DNA of 64,000 bases, taken from NCBI RefSeq assembly GCF_001632745.1, contig NZ_LQRT01000003.1, forward strand, positions 239,587 to 303,586. The letters are read 5' to 3'. This document shows positions 16,485-25,512 of this stretch, one piece after another; within the stretch, counting starts at the first letter, position 1; the number at the start of each line of letters is the position of its first letter. This DNA is from Aquimarina aggregata (GTDB lineage: Bacteria > Bacteroidota > Bacteroidia > Flavobacteriales > Flavobacteriaceae). The notes beneath the pieces are model-generated. The model was not told the DNA's origin, made no database searches, and worked only from the letters and a program-made list of their open reading frames with translations. The translations under genes and the position numbers were made by a program.

Positions 16485-17489
16485 TTACTTTGAAAAAAAC
16501 AGGTTCTTAAATTGTTTTTCTGGAACCTTTTTAAGTATATGAATATAATAATAAGATTTTAAGAATCCTTTTCCGTAGCCATAAAATTGTATCAAAACGG
16601 CTAAAATAGATTGTATCCCTATAGAAATACTTTTAAACATAAGAGTTGCACCTAAAAATATAAGTGAAAAATATATCCCCCATAACATTAAAAAATACCA
16701 AATCCCAAAAACTGCTGTTAACATTGAAAAGAGAGTATACCCAATAAATAAAGAAGGAAACCAATATGTAAGTTTTGCTGTTTCTGGATGCCATTTATTT
16801 AATATTGGCCGAACAAGACCGAACTTGTTTACTTGAATGTAAAACTTTTTCCAAGAGATTCTTCTTTTATGAAATACCTTAGCATCCGGAATTAAAGCAG
16901 TTTCGTAACCCAATTTCCATAGTCTAATTGTAAGATCAGGATCTTCTCCGGGGTGGATATTTCCAAAACCTTCAGAAGCTAAAAAAGCCTCTTTAGACAA
17001 CCCCATATTAAAACTACGTGGTTGAAATTTACCCATAGTCTTTTTTCTACCACGTATACCACCAGTAGTAAGATACGAAGTCATGCTATAACTTATTGCC
17101 TTTTGAAGATCCGAAAAACTCTTATGAGCATCATCGGGACCACCCCAACAATGAACAAAATTTTGGCATAAAAAATCATCAACTTTAGCTAAGTAATTTT
17201 CTGGTAATATCACATCACTATCAAGAATAATGAAGTAATTCCCTTTTGCTTTACGCATACCGTAATTTCGAGAATCTCCAGGACCTGTATTTGGTTTTTG
17301 ATAATAGCTTATGAATAGTCTATCCGTAAATTTTTCTACGATATGACTAGAACTATCGCTAGAACCATCCTCTACAATAACAATCTCATAAGATGAATCA
17401 TATTGCATTGCTACCATACTATGAAGCAACTCATCAATCTCATTTGGCCTATTATAAACGGGTATTATAAAGGAAAAGTCTGGTTTCAT
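16485..17489 (-). CDS. Family 2 glycosyltransferase, membrane-associated
   Basis: A 334-residue GT-A type glycosyltransferase. The nucleotide-sugar domain begins FSFIIPVYNRPNEIDELL, with IVIVEDGSSD, the DSD metal-binding triad in YFIILDSDVILPENYL, and a later FGNIHPGEDPDLTIRLWKLG acceptor/catalytic region. Two or three hydrophobic segments at about 230-300 should attach it to the inner membrane. The sugar and acceptor cannot be told. It is the first gene of the GT-ybbR-coaE unit. A fabI terminator separates it from the upstream gene. Confidence 0.85.
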   Translation of the reverse strand: MKPDFSFIIPVYNRPNEIDELLHSMVAMQYDSSYEIVIVEDGSSDSSSHIVEKFTDRLFISYYQKPNTGPGDSRNYGMRKAKGNYFIILDSDVILPENYLAKVDDFLCQNFVHCWGGPDDAHKSFSDLQKAISYSMTSYLTTGGIRGRKKTMGKFQPRSFNMGLSKEAFLASEGFGNIHPGEDPDLTIRLWKLGYETALIPDAKVFHKRRISWKKFYIQVNKFGLVRPILNKWHPETAKLTYWFPSLFIGYTLFSMLTAVFGIWYFLMLWGIYFSLIFLGATLMFKSISIGIQSILAVLIQFYGYGKGFLKSYYYIHILKKVPEKQFKNLFFSK

Positions 17490-17504
17490 ATCATAAAGTT
17501 AACC

Positions 17505-17536
17505 AAAGAAAAATCCCATTTACAATGAATGGGATT
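17505..17536 (-). terminator. Rho-independent terminator after fabI
   Basis: On the minus strand a 9-bp stem AATCCCATT/AATGGGATT with a 7-nt loop is followed by TTTTTCTTT. It lies between fabI and the glycosyltransferase gene. Confidence 0.7.
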
Positions 17537-17561
17537 ATCTAAATTATATATAAGAATAGTA

Positions 17562-18380
17562 TTATTCTTCATCGATGAATTTATCCATTACCAATTGACT
17601 TACTCCCATATTTGAGAAACCGCCATCATGATATAAGTTTTGTAAAGTGACTTTCTTAGTTAGATCAGAAAACATAGTTACTGTATAATCTGCACATTCT
17701 CCAGCTGTAGCATTACCTAAAGGTGACATTTTATCTGCATATTCAATAAACCCATCAAAACCTTTTACTCCTTTTCCTGCTGTTGTCGGTGTCGGGGATT
17801 GTGAAATTGTATTTACACGTACTTTTTTATCTCTTCCGAAGAAGTATCCAAAACTACGCGCTATAGATTCTAAATAAGACTTATTATCAGCCATATCGTT
17901 ATAATCAGGAAATACTCTTTGCGCAGCCATATAGGTTAATGCAACAATACTCCCCCACTCATTCATAGCATCTTTTTTATACAACGTTTGCATTGTCTTA
18001 TGAAAAGAAAGTGCAGACACGTCCCATCCTTTTTCAGTAAAACTGTAATTCTGATCAGTATAATGACGTCCTTTTCTAACGTTTACTGACATTCCTATAG
18101 AATGTAAAACAAAATCTATTTTACCTCCTAAAATTTCAACCGATTTCTCTACAAGGTTTTCAAGATCTTCTAACGAAGTGGCATCAGCAGGAACAATCTG
18201 TGAATTTGTTTTCTCTGCTAAGGTATTAATAGCTCCCATTCTCATTGCAACTGGAGCATTAGTAAGCACAAAACTCCCACCTTCTTCAAATACACGCTCT
18301 GCGGTTTTCCAAGCAATTGAATTTTCATCAAGTGCTCCAAAAATAATCCCTCTTTTACCTTTTAATAAATTGTGTGACAT
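17562..18380 (-). CDS. fabI: Enoyl-[acyl-carrier-protein] reductase (NADH)
   Basis: Reduces enoyl-ACP in the last step of each fatty-acid elongation cycle. The 272-residue SDR protein begins LLKGKRGIIFGALDENSIAW. The active-site segment reads ALTYMAAQRVFPDYNDMADNKS, carrying the two Tyr and the Lys expected from E. coli FabI. TISQSPTPTTAGKGVKGF and LYHDGGFSNMG complete the family pattern. It is slightly longer than E. coli FabI (262). It appears monocistronic, with its own terminator downstream. Confidence 0.95.
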   Translation of the reverse strand: MSHNLLKGKRGIIFGALDENSIAWKTAERVFEEGGSFVLTNAPVAMRMGAINTLAEKTNSQIVPADATSLEDLENLVEKSVEILGGKIDFVLHSIGMSVNVRKGRHYTDQNYSFTEKGWDVSALSFHKTMQTLYKKDAMNEWGSIVALTYMAAQRVFPDYNDMADNKSYLESIARSFGYFFGRDKKVRVNTISQSPTPTTAGKGVKGFDGFIEYADKMSPLGNATAGECADYTVTMFSDLTKKVTLQNLYHDGGFSNMGVSQLVMDKFIDEE

Positions 18381-18484
18381 TTAGTTGTAAATTAAAGTAT
18401 AGTTATACAAGCAGTAAAGATAATAAAACGCCCCAAACTGTTGTTAAACAAAACGATTTTTAGATCAAAAACATAACTTGATCA

Positions 18485-20140
18485 TTATAGTTTCAACAAT
18501 GATCTGGCATGTGTAATTGCAGAATCAGAAATATTTTTACCGCCGATCATTTCGGCAATCTCTCTAACTCGTTCATTTTCATCTAATAACTTAAGTTGTG
18601 TAACTGTAGTATTATCAATATCTTCTTTATATACTTTGTATTGATTTTGGCCATTAGCAGCTATCTGTGGTAAATGAGTAATACTAAAAACTTGTAAATT
18701 CTTGCTCATATTCATCATTAGATCAGCCATTTTATGTGCTACTTCACCTGACACTCCTGTATCAATTTCATCAAAAATAATTGTTGGTAATTGTGCGTAT
18801 CTTGAGAGGATAGCCTTTATGGCAATCATTATTCTTGACAGTTCACCACCAGATGCAACTTTTTTAAGCTCGCCATAAGAACCTCCTTTATTTGCCGAAA
18901 ATAAAAATTCTAATATTTCTTTACCATTAGAAAAATAATTGTCTTGAAGTTTCAATTCGGCATTAAAACTGGCATTTGGCATTCCTAATGCTTGAAGAAT
19001 ATCTTCTAATTCTTTTATAAATACTGGAAGTGTTTTTTTTCTTTTTTTATGAATCTTACCCGCTACCTCATCCAACTGAGATTGTATGGTAATCATCTCA
19101 TTTTTCAATTTTTCTATATCTTCAGACAATGATTCTGTTTTAGAAACCTTCTCTTGAAGCTCCTGAGTTAATATGATTAGTTCATCAATTGTAGAGACAT
19201 TATGCTTTACCTGCAAATTATGTAACAATTGCAATCTTTGACTTGCCTGCTCTAGTTGCTGTGGATCTGCCTCTAACTTATCCAATTCATCAAGTAAAGT
19301 GACTTGTATATCATCTAACTCTATATAAATACTCTGAATCCGTTCTGAAAGGTCATTCAACCCACTTGAAAAAGAAGCTATTTTAGAAAGGTTAGATTTT
19401 ATAACATTTAATTGATCAGAAACACCTATCTCTTCAGAGGTTACAATAGCAATTGATCCCGATAACCTTTCTTGTATCTCTTCGATATTATTTAAACGAT
19501 CATGACGCTCCTCTAACTCTTTTAATTCTCCTGATTGTAGTTTGGCATCTTCAAGTTCTTTTAAAAGAAAAGTATTGTATTCATATTCTTTGGTAAACAC
19601 TTCTCGATTTGCAACCAAATTATTAACTTCTTTTTCTTTTTCTTTCAGCAACTTTAACCCTCTTTTGTAAGATTTAATCTCGCGTGCTGCTCCTGCCAAC
19701 GCATCTAATACTTCGAACTGAAAATCGGTAGTAGTAACCTCTAACGTCTGATGTTGGCTATGGATATCAATAAGTTTAGCACCTAATGCTGCTAATGATT
19801 GTAATGTTACAGGAGTATCATTAATAAAGGCTCTAGATTTTCCCGAAGGTAAGATCTCTCTTCTTATAATAGTTTCGTTTTCATAGTCCAAATCTTCCTC
19901 TTCAAAAAAAGCAACCAATTCATAATGCGCTATATCAAAAACACCTTCGATGGTACATTTTTTTGAACTATCCTTAACACTACTCAAATCTGCTCTTTTT
20001 CCAAGAAGTAAACCCAAAGCACCTAAAAGCAAAGATTTACCTGCTCCTGTTTCTCCAGTAATTGTTATCAAACCGGTATCAAAAGACACTTGTAGCTGTT
20101 CAATTAAAGCGAAATTTTTTATAGAAAGACCTCTAAGCAA
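18485..20140 (-). CDS. recN: DNA repair protein RecN
   Basis: An SMC-like ATPase that acts early in double-strand-break repair. The 551-residue length is normal. Walker A is GETGAGKSLLLGAL near residue 30, a long coiled-coil middle region follows, and the C-terminal half has the ABC signature SGGELSRIM and Walker B PTIIFDEIDTGVSG. The start is TTG at 20140 (MLRGLSIKNFALIEQL), which matches the conserved N-terminus; no ATG lies near it. It is the last gene after bamD-rpoZ-coaBC-DUF4835, about 90 bp after the preceding stop. Confidence 0.95.
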   Translation of the reverse strand: MLRGLSIKNFALIEQLQVSFDTGLITITGETGAGKSLLLGALGLLLGKRADLSSVKDSSKKCTIEGVFDIAHYELVAFFEEEDLDYENETIIRREILPSGKSRAFINDTPVTLQSLAALGAKLIDIHSQHQTLEVTTTDFQFEVLDALAGAAREIKSYKRGLKLLKEKEKEVNNLVANREVFTKEYEYNTFLLKELEDAKLQSGELKELEERHDRLNNIEEIQERLSGSIAIVTSEEIGVSDQLNVIKSNLSKIASFSSGLNDLSERIQSIYIELDDIQVTLLDELDKLEADPQQLEQASQRLQLLHNLQVKHNVSTIDELIILTQELQEKVSKTESLSEDIEKLKNEMITIQSQLDEVAGKIHKKRKKTLPVFIKELEDILQALGMPNASFNAELKLQDNYFSNGKEILEFLFSANKGGSYGELKKVASGGELSRIMIAIKAILSRYAQLPTIIFDEIDTGVSGEVAHKMADLMMNMSKNLQVFSITHLPQIAANGQNQYKVYKEDIDNTTVTQLKLLDENERVREIAEMIGGKNISDSAITHARSLLKL

Positions 20141-20233
20141 GGGATAGAAATATTTTTAATGTTTAAAAAGTAAATATACTACAGTTTTAAAAAGATTACA
20201 CCTGTATATTTAATTTTTTGTAGTTGAAAGAAT

Positions 20234-21121
20234 CTAAAATTTAATATCTTTCCAATTATCAGTATAGGTAGGAGCTATTCTATTAAGCATTTGTATAGTT
20301 TCTGCTATATTTACAGATGGACCTCCGGATAGCACGCTAGAAATCTCATCAGCCTTAGCATCAAAGAATACACGCATAAGATAAGAATTAGGCTTACTAT
20401 TATTCATTTCTTGTAGCGGTTTTATTGACTCTGTAATAGTTTGTTTACCTTTTTTAATATTATTATACATAACATCTAATCCTTCTCTATGATATGTATA
20501 CATCGCTGATCGATATCCATCGTATGCCCCAGAAAGTAAATCATCATTTAACCTGTATCTGTTAGGATCTTGTTCACGAAGCCATCCTTTTGTACTACCA
20601 CCTCCTTGAGCATTACCCACAATACTTTTAGCTTCTTCATAATAATTGGTCCCTCCATTTAACGAAAAAGTATCAGCATCTACACCAAGTATTGTATATA
20701 AATAAAAAGATATTACCGAAATTAAATTAGAATCAAAACTATTTGGGTTATAGTTTAATGGCTGAAATTCTACATAGTCAAAATTAAAATCTTTATCATT
20801 AACATTTAAAATAGCAGTTTCATAATTCGATCCATATATAGGTCGTGACGCTTGTACTTGAACAGTCGCAGTAAAGGCATCATTATCAAAACTAACGATG
20901 GTAATAAAAAAACTACAATTAATTCGTTCTTCTGTCCTATAGTCTGTTTTTGTCCACTTTGTATTATTAATAAATTCGATCAACGATCGCTCCAATGTTT
21001 TGAACACCTGTAAATCAGGACTTGCTGTTTGCTCTGCATTAACCACTACTTGAGCATTAAATTCTTGAGCATTTACAGTAATACTAAATACAAGGGCTAT
21101 AACAAAGAATAATTTATTCAT
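20234..21121 (-). CDS. DUF4835 family exported protein
   Basis: A 295-residue protein with signal peptide MNKLFFVIALVFSITVNAQ. It shows family-like segments QEFNAQVVVNAEQT, DKDFNFDYVEFQPLNYN and VDADTFSLNGGTNYYEEA. DUF4835 proteins are restricted to Bacteroidota and are regularly found between coaBC and recN, as here. Function is unestablished; an envelope role is suggested by export and by the bamD operon. Its ATG overlaps the coaBC stop by 4 nt, pointing to translational coupling. Confidence 0.85.
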   Translation of the reverse strand: MNKLFFVIALVFSITVNAQEFNAQVVVNAEQTASPDLQVFKTLERSLIEFINNTKWTKTDYRTEERINCSFFITIVSFDNDAFTATVQVQASRPIYGSNYETAILNVNDKDFNFDYVEFQPLNYNPNSFDSNLISVISFYLYTILGVDADTFSLNGGTNYYEEAKSIVGNAQGGGSTKGWLREQDPNRYRLNDDLLSGAYDGYRSAMYTYHREGLDVMYNNIKKGKQTITESIKPLQEMNNSKPNSYLMRVFFDAKADEISSVLSGGPSVNIAETIQMLNRIAPTYTDNWKDIKF

Positions 21122-22326
21122 TTTTTTAGCGTATTAATTTCGTTGAATATATCTTGTGCGACTTCTGACTTTGTTTTTAAATCAAACGCTTTAATTTCTA
21201 ATTTATGATTGATTAAACTCACTTTATTCGTTTGCCCTTTAAAACCAGCTCCTTTATCGTTAAGTGAATTTAGAACAATTAGATTTAAGTTTTTCTTTTT
21301 TAGTTTATTTTTAGCATTGTCCTCTTCATTTTCTGTTTCTAAAGCAAAGCCCACAAGAAACTGATCTTTCTTTTCGGTTCCCATCCAGTTTAAAATATCA
21401 GTGGTTCTTTCTAACTCGATAGAAAATGCCGTATCTGCTTTTTTAATTTTTTGATCAGATATATTTTTAGGTCTATAATCTGCTACTGCGGCAGATGCGA
21501 TTGCTATATCGCAGTCATGATATCTAGAAACAACCGCTTCATACATATCTTTTGCACTTACAACATTAACAACATCTATCAAGTTATGATTAACGGATAA
21601 TGATGACGGACCTAAGATCAAGCTAACTTGGGCTCCAAGATTTGCTGCAGTCTTAGCTAATTCAATCCCCATTCTTCCACTAGAATGGTTTCCTATAAAT
21701 CGTACCGGATCTATTGCTTCATATGTTGGACCAGCTGTAATGAGTACTTTCTGACCTCGAAGTGACAATTTATCTAAAATATCGTTTTCTATAAAGTCGA
21801 CAATATTTAAAGGTTCTGCCATTCTTCCTTGCCCCACTAAGCCGCTTGCCAATTCACCTGATTCTGCTGGAATCATTATATTACCAAACTCTTGTAATTT
21901 CTTAAATGTATTATGCGTTGAAGGGTGATTATACATATCTAAATCCATTGCAGGAGCAAAATACACTGGGCATTTTGCTGATAGATACGTGGCTAGTAAT
22001 AAATTATTACTAGCTCCTGAAGCCATTTTTGATAATGTATTTGCTGTAGCTGGTGCAATAATCATTACATCTGCCCATAAACCAAGATCCACATGATTAT
22101 TCCAAACCGCATTTTCATCATCTTCATCATAAAATGAAGAATAAACAGGATTCTTTGATAATGTAGATAGTGTAAGTGGAGTAACAAAATCTTTTGCTGC
22201 GGGAGTCATAACAACTTTTACCTCTGCTCCTGTTTTGATAAATAATCTTACAAGAGCAGCAGTCTTATATGCAGCAATACCAGCGGTGACACCTAATAAA
22301 ATCTTTTTACCGCTTAAAATTGACAT
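21118..22326 (-). CDS. coaBC: Bifunctional phosphopantothenoylcysteine decarboxylase / phosphopantothenate-cysteine ligase
   Basis: Two consecutive steps of CoA synthesis in one 402-residue protein. The N-terminal FMN decarboxylase (CoaC) shows GVTAGIAAYKTAALVRL and the PAMDLDMYNHP variant of the PxMNxxMW motif. The C-terminal ligase (CoaB) begins VLITAGPTYEAIDPVRFIGN, and its KIKK lysine segment is near residue 290. The place of E. coli CoaC active-site Cys158 (ACGDIGPGRM) reads ASGLVGQGRM, with Ser instead of Cys. The gene is 4 nt after rpoZ and overlaps the DUF4835 gene. Confidence 0.95.
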   Translation of the reverse strand: MSILSGKKILLGVTAGIAAYKTAALVRLFIKTGAEVKVVMTPAAKDFVTPLTLSTLSKNPVYSSFYDEDDENAVWNNHVDLGLWADVMIIAPATANTLSKMASGASNNLLLATYLSAKCPVYFAPAMDLDMYNHPSTHNTFKKLQEFGNIMIPAESGELASGLVGQGRMAEPLNIVDFIENDILDKLSLRGQKVLITAGPTYEAIDPVRFIGNHSSGRMGIELAKTAANLGAQVSLILGPSSLSVNHNLIDVVNVVSAKDMYEAVVSRYHDCDIAIASAAVADYRPKNISDQKIKKADTAFSIELERTTDILNWMGTEKKDQFLVGFALETENEEDNAKNKLKKKNLNLIVLNSLNDKGAGFKGQTNKVSLINHKLEIKAFDLKTKSEVAQDIFNEINTLKK

Positions 22327-22330
22327 AGAT

Positions 22331-22663
22331 TTATAGAGATTCTGTGTCTGATTTAGTATTTCTGTGATAAATTTTACCTTCTAACCATTCTTGAACAGCT
22401 AAAGCATGTGGCTTAGGTAATCTTTCATAAAACTTAGAAACTTCTATTTGTTCTTTATTTTCGAAAATTTCTTCTAAGCTATCATTATAAGTTGCAAACT
22501 CATCTAATTTTTCAAGAAGCTCTTTTTTGATATCTGTATTTATCTGAGTAGCTCTTTTAGATATTACTGAAATAGCCTCATATATATTATCTGTTGGTTG
22601 ATCAATAAGATTCTTATCAATAGTAGTTGTGTTTACTGGTGCATTGCTTTTTTTCAAATCCAT
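22331..22663 (-). CDS. rpoZ: RNA polymerase omega subunit (Rpb6-like)
   Basis: A 110-residue small subunit of RNA polymerase, which helps assemble beta'. The core segment NIYEAISVISKRATQINTDIKKEL corresponds to the omega/Rpb6 helices (quoted here in part). Bacteroidota omega proteins diverge from the proteobacterial form and are often annotated simply as Rpb6-family, so position is supporting evidence: it lies between bamD (14 nt) and coaBC (4 nt), the usual Bacteroidota order, and coaBC is often next to rpoZ in other phyla. Confidence 0.85.
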   Translation of the reverse strand: MDLKKSNAPVNTTTIDKNLIDQPTDNIYEAISVISKRATQINTDIKKELLEKLDEFATYNDSLEEIFENKEQIEVSKFYERLPKPHALAVQEWLEGKIYHRNTKSDTESL

Positions 22664-22677
22664 CTTCTACTTTTTTT

Positions 22678-23472
22678 CTATTTATACTGTTCTAATCTAG
22701 TCTTTATATCTTCTCCTAATTCGTCTGCTTTCTCAATGTACTCCCCTTCTGTTTTATAATACTTCTTGTAGTTATTATAAAAACCATTAGCTGTTTCTAA
22801 ACGCTCTTTTACTAAATCTGCATAACTTCCTACAGCTAAGAGGTATTCTGATTCAAGCTTATAATACAAAACTTTTTCTCTGTAAGCAGAACCAGGGTAA
22901 TCGATTAGATAATTATCAAATGCTTTTATCGCTACTTTATAATCTTCTCGATGATGATATTGTTTTGCTATTTTATATGCTTTTTTCTCCTTTTTTTCTC
23001 TAAGTTCGGCTACTAAAGTATTTGCTTCTTTTAGATTTTCACTCTCTGGATATGTATTGATATACGCTTGAAGTTTTTCTATAGCTTTAGTTGTTTCTTC
23101 TTGATCTAAACTAAACCTCGGAGACAAATGATAATTACTTTTTGCCCCTTTATAAGCTGCCTCTTGTCTTTTATCACTTTTCGGAAATGATTTTGTAAAT
23201 CTTTCAAACTGATATCCAGCTAAATAATAATCCCCCAATTGATAATACGTATCTGCATAAAAATACATCACTCTTTCTGCTTGTGGCTTCCCTCTGTATT
23301 GTGGTACAACCTGCTCAAAAAGTCTTAGTGCTTTAGTATACTTTCCGTCTTCATACAATTTTACTGCGGCTTTATACTTGTCACCCACATTTTCACCCTT
23401 CAATACTTTTTGGTATTCACTACAAGAACCAAGGAATAATACAAAAATCAATAAATAAAATAATCTCTTCAT
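22678..23472 (-). CDS. bamD: Outer-membrane assembly lipoprotein BamD
   Basis: A lipoprotein of the BAM complex that folds beta-barrel proteins into the outer membrane. From the ATG at 23472 it has 264 residues: signal MKRLFYLLIFVLFLGSC with lipidated Cys17, then TPR repeats (YEDGKYTKALRLFEQVVPQY, YYQLGDYYLAGYQFERFTKS). An upstream in-frame start at 23493 would place residues before the lipoprotein signal and overlaps the promoter, so I reject it. It heads the bamD-rpoZ-coaBC-DUF4835-recN run. Confidence 0.9.
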   Translation of the reverse strand: MKRLFYLLIFVLFLGSCSEYQKVLKGENVGDKYKAAVKLYEDGKYTKALRLFEQVVPQYRGKPQAERVMYFYADTYYQLGDYYLAGYQFERFTKSFPKSDKRQEAAYKGAKSNYHLSPRFSLDQEETTKAIEKLQAYINTYPESENLKEANTLVAELREKKEKKAYKIAKQYHHREDYKVAIKAFDNYLIDYPGSAYREKVLYYKLESEYLLAVGSYADLVKERLETANGFYNNYKKYYKTEGEYIEKADELGEDIKTRLEQYK

Positions 23473-23490
23473 AGATAAAAAAACATCAGG

Positions 23491-23519
23491 CAAAAATATA
23501 TATTTCTGCGCTATTACAA
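23491..23519 (-). promoter_or_regulatory. Bacteroidota-type promoter of the bamD operon
   Basis: On the minus strand TTG (23517-23519), an 18-nt spacer and TATTTTTG (23491-23498) fit the TTG/TAnnTTTG consensus. The -7 element ends 18 nt before the bamD ATG at 23472, so the 5' leader would be short. Confidence 0.65.
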
Positions 23520-23681
23520 AAACTTTTAATTCACCAATTCATTTGCATATCAATTGAATTGATAAATAAATCATTTAATTTGTGTTTAACATGACACAAT
23601 GATCCTTTTAAAGGACGTAATTTTCAAACTCTTGTTGCAAAGAAAAAAGTGGTATTACATGGATTTTATTGCTATCAAGGA

Positions 23682-24596
23682 CTATTTAGTTGTTTGATCT
23701 AGCTTATCATGATCAAGGATCGTATACCCATCATCATCGTAGTAAAATGCTGGAACAAAGCGTTGATCATACTTAATGTTTTTTAAGATATAAGAATGTA
23801 CCTGATGCACCTCTTGAGCAAATGATTCATCATAATAGCTTACCAGAAGTAAAATTTCCCCGTGAAGTTGCTTCAATTCTTCCCTACTAAACTCTTTTAA
23901 TGGGCTAGATTCGTCTATACCATGTACAATAGTCCATGTGGTAGGAAGATATGTTATCGCATCTCTCTCTAATTTCAGTTTATAAAAATTATTAGTAAAC
24001 TCATTATGTTTATCTTTTAAGGATAATGCTAGTGTAGCCTCTATATTAGGTCGTATCATAACATTGTCACTTTTGCTCATTAATCTAAACATAATTGCAT
24101 CAACCTCTTTATGTTTTTTCAAAACAATACTAGAGCTAAATTTAATATTCGCCCTTGGTTTCGAAAACCTCCCGTATAGCAAACCTGTTATAAATGAAAA
24201 ACTAAGTAGGCCAATCAATGCTTCAAAAGACGATATCACCCCAAAAAGCAATCCTTTTGGAGCCATTGCGCCATACCCTACAGTTGTAACAGTCTGAGCG
24301 GAAAAGAAAAAAGCGTTTAAAAAATCTTTAAAAATATCTCCAGTTGGTTGTGCAATATTACTTATCCCTAAAAATGTATACACTAAAGCAAATAAGGAAT
24401 TAACCAATGTATACCCGAGCAAAACCCATAAAAAAAATTTACCCCATGTTATGTTTATGAGATAATTATAACTTTCAGACAAGGAATTAACCTTATTGAT
24501 ATGTTTAATATTAAACGAACCATCTGCATTAATAAAACGTCTAGCGTATTTGTTAGAATGCTTTCCTATTCCTGGATCTTTAATTTTTTTAGCCAT
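23682..24596 (-). CDS. Inward-rectifier (Kir/KirBac-type) potassium channel
   Basis: A 304-residue K+ channel with two membrane helices and a large cytoplasmic immunoglobulin-like domain. The first helix is near residue 50 (FFLWVLLGYTLVNSLFALVY, an approximate reading), the pore filter reads QTVTTVGYGAMAP, and the second helix follows. The Kir cytoplasmic domain contains AIMFRLMSKSDNVM and LPTTWTIVHGIDESSPL, typical Kir segments. I chose ATG 24596 over an in-frame GTG at 24602, which would add two residues. It is 36 bp after dapA but need not be functionally linked. Confidence 0.9.
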   Translation of the reverse strand: MAKKIKDPGIGKHSNKYARRFINADGSFNIKHINKVNSLSESYNYLINITWGKFFLWVLLGYTLVNSLFALVYTFLGISNIAQPTGDIFKDFLNAFFFSAQTVTTVGYGAMAPKGLLFGVISSFEALIGLLSFSFITGLLYGRFSKPRANIKFSSSIVLKKHKEVDAIMFRLMSKSDNVMIRPNIEATLALSLKDKHNEFTNNFYKLKLERDAITYLPTTWTIVHGIDESSPLKEFSREELKQLHGEILLLVSYYDESFAQEVHQVHSYILKNIKYDQRFVPAFYYDDDGYTILDHDKLDQTTK

Positions 24597-24631
24597 CTTC
24601 ACACAAATACTAGTACATATTTAAGCTACCA

Positions 24632-25510
24632 TTACTTATAGTTCTCTATAAATTTTTTTATTTTCTCCTCTAACTCCTTAGAAACAGAAACTAGCGGTAA
24701 ACGAAGATAATCATCACAAATACCCTTTATTTTTAAAATATTTTTAATCCCTGCAGGATTACCCTCTTCAAAAGCATAATCTAAAACAGGAAGCAAACTA
24801 TAGAGTATAGCAAAAGCCTTTTGCGTTTGACCTGCTAATCCTAGACGTATCATTTCAGAAAATTCTTCGGGAAATCCCTGACCAACAACACTTATCACGC
24901 CATCACCACCAGCAGCAACTGCAGGTAATGCCAATGCATCATCTCCTGAAATTACAAGAAAATCCTGTGGCTTGTTTTTTATAATTTTAAGCACTTGAGT
25001 AAAATCTCCAACCGCTTCTTTAATACCAACTATGTTTTCTAGTTTTGCTAATCTAAGCGTAGTTTCTGCGGTCATATTAGTCCCTGTTCTAGAAGGAACG
25101 TTATATAAGAGTACTGGCAAAGGAGCATTATCATTAATAGTCTTGTAATGTTGATAAATACCTTCTTGAGTTGGTTTATTATACATAGGAACTACAGATA
25201 ATATAGCGTCAAAATCTGATAGATCTGTGTCTTTCATTTCATCGAGAATTGACTGTGTATTATTGCCGCCAATACCTATTACCAAAGGAAGCCTTTTGTT
25301 ATTTACTTTAATAATATGATTTACTAATTCTACCTTATCCTTCTTTGATAAGGTAACCGATTCTGCAGTAGTCCCTAATACTACAAGATATTCTATATTA
25401 CCTTTGACACAAAAATCAACTAAAGATGTTACTCCAGGATAGTCTATTGAACCATCTTCATTAAATGGAGTAGCTAATGCTACACCTGTCCCTCTAAGAA
25501 AACCACTCAT
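24632..25510 (-). CDS. dapA: 4-hydroxy-tetrahydrodipicolinate synthase
   Basis: Condenses pyruvate with aspartate semialdehyde, the first committed step to lysine and diaminopimelate. The 292-residue TIM barrel shows GTTAES (46-51), Y136 in LLYNVPSRTG and the Schiff-base K164 in VGIKEAVG, followed by VISGDDALALPAVAAGGDGVISV. dapF lies 19 kb away. The start is 2 nt after the DUF6913 stop, so these two genes form an operon. Confidence 0.95.
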   Translation of the reverse strand: MSGFLRGTGVALATPFNEDGSIDYPGVTSLVDFCVKGNIEYLVVLGTTAESVTLSKKDKVELVNHIIKVNNKRLPLVIGIGGNNTQSILDEMKDTDLSDFDAILSVVPMYNKPTQEGIYQHYKTINDNAPLPVLLYNVPSRTGTNMTAETTLRLAKLENIVGIKEAVGDFTQVLKIIKNKPQDFLVISGDDALALPAVAAGGDGVISVVGQGFPEEFSEMIRLGLAGQTQKAFAILYSLLPVLDYAFEEGNPAGIKNILKIKGICDDYLRLPLVSVSKELEEKIKKFIENYK

Positions 25511-25512
25511 AA

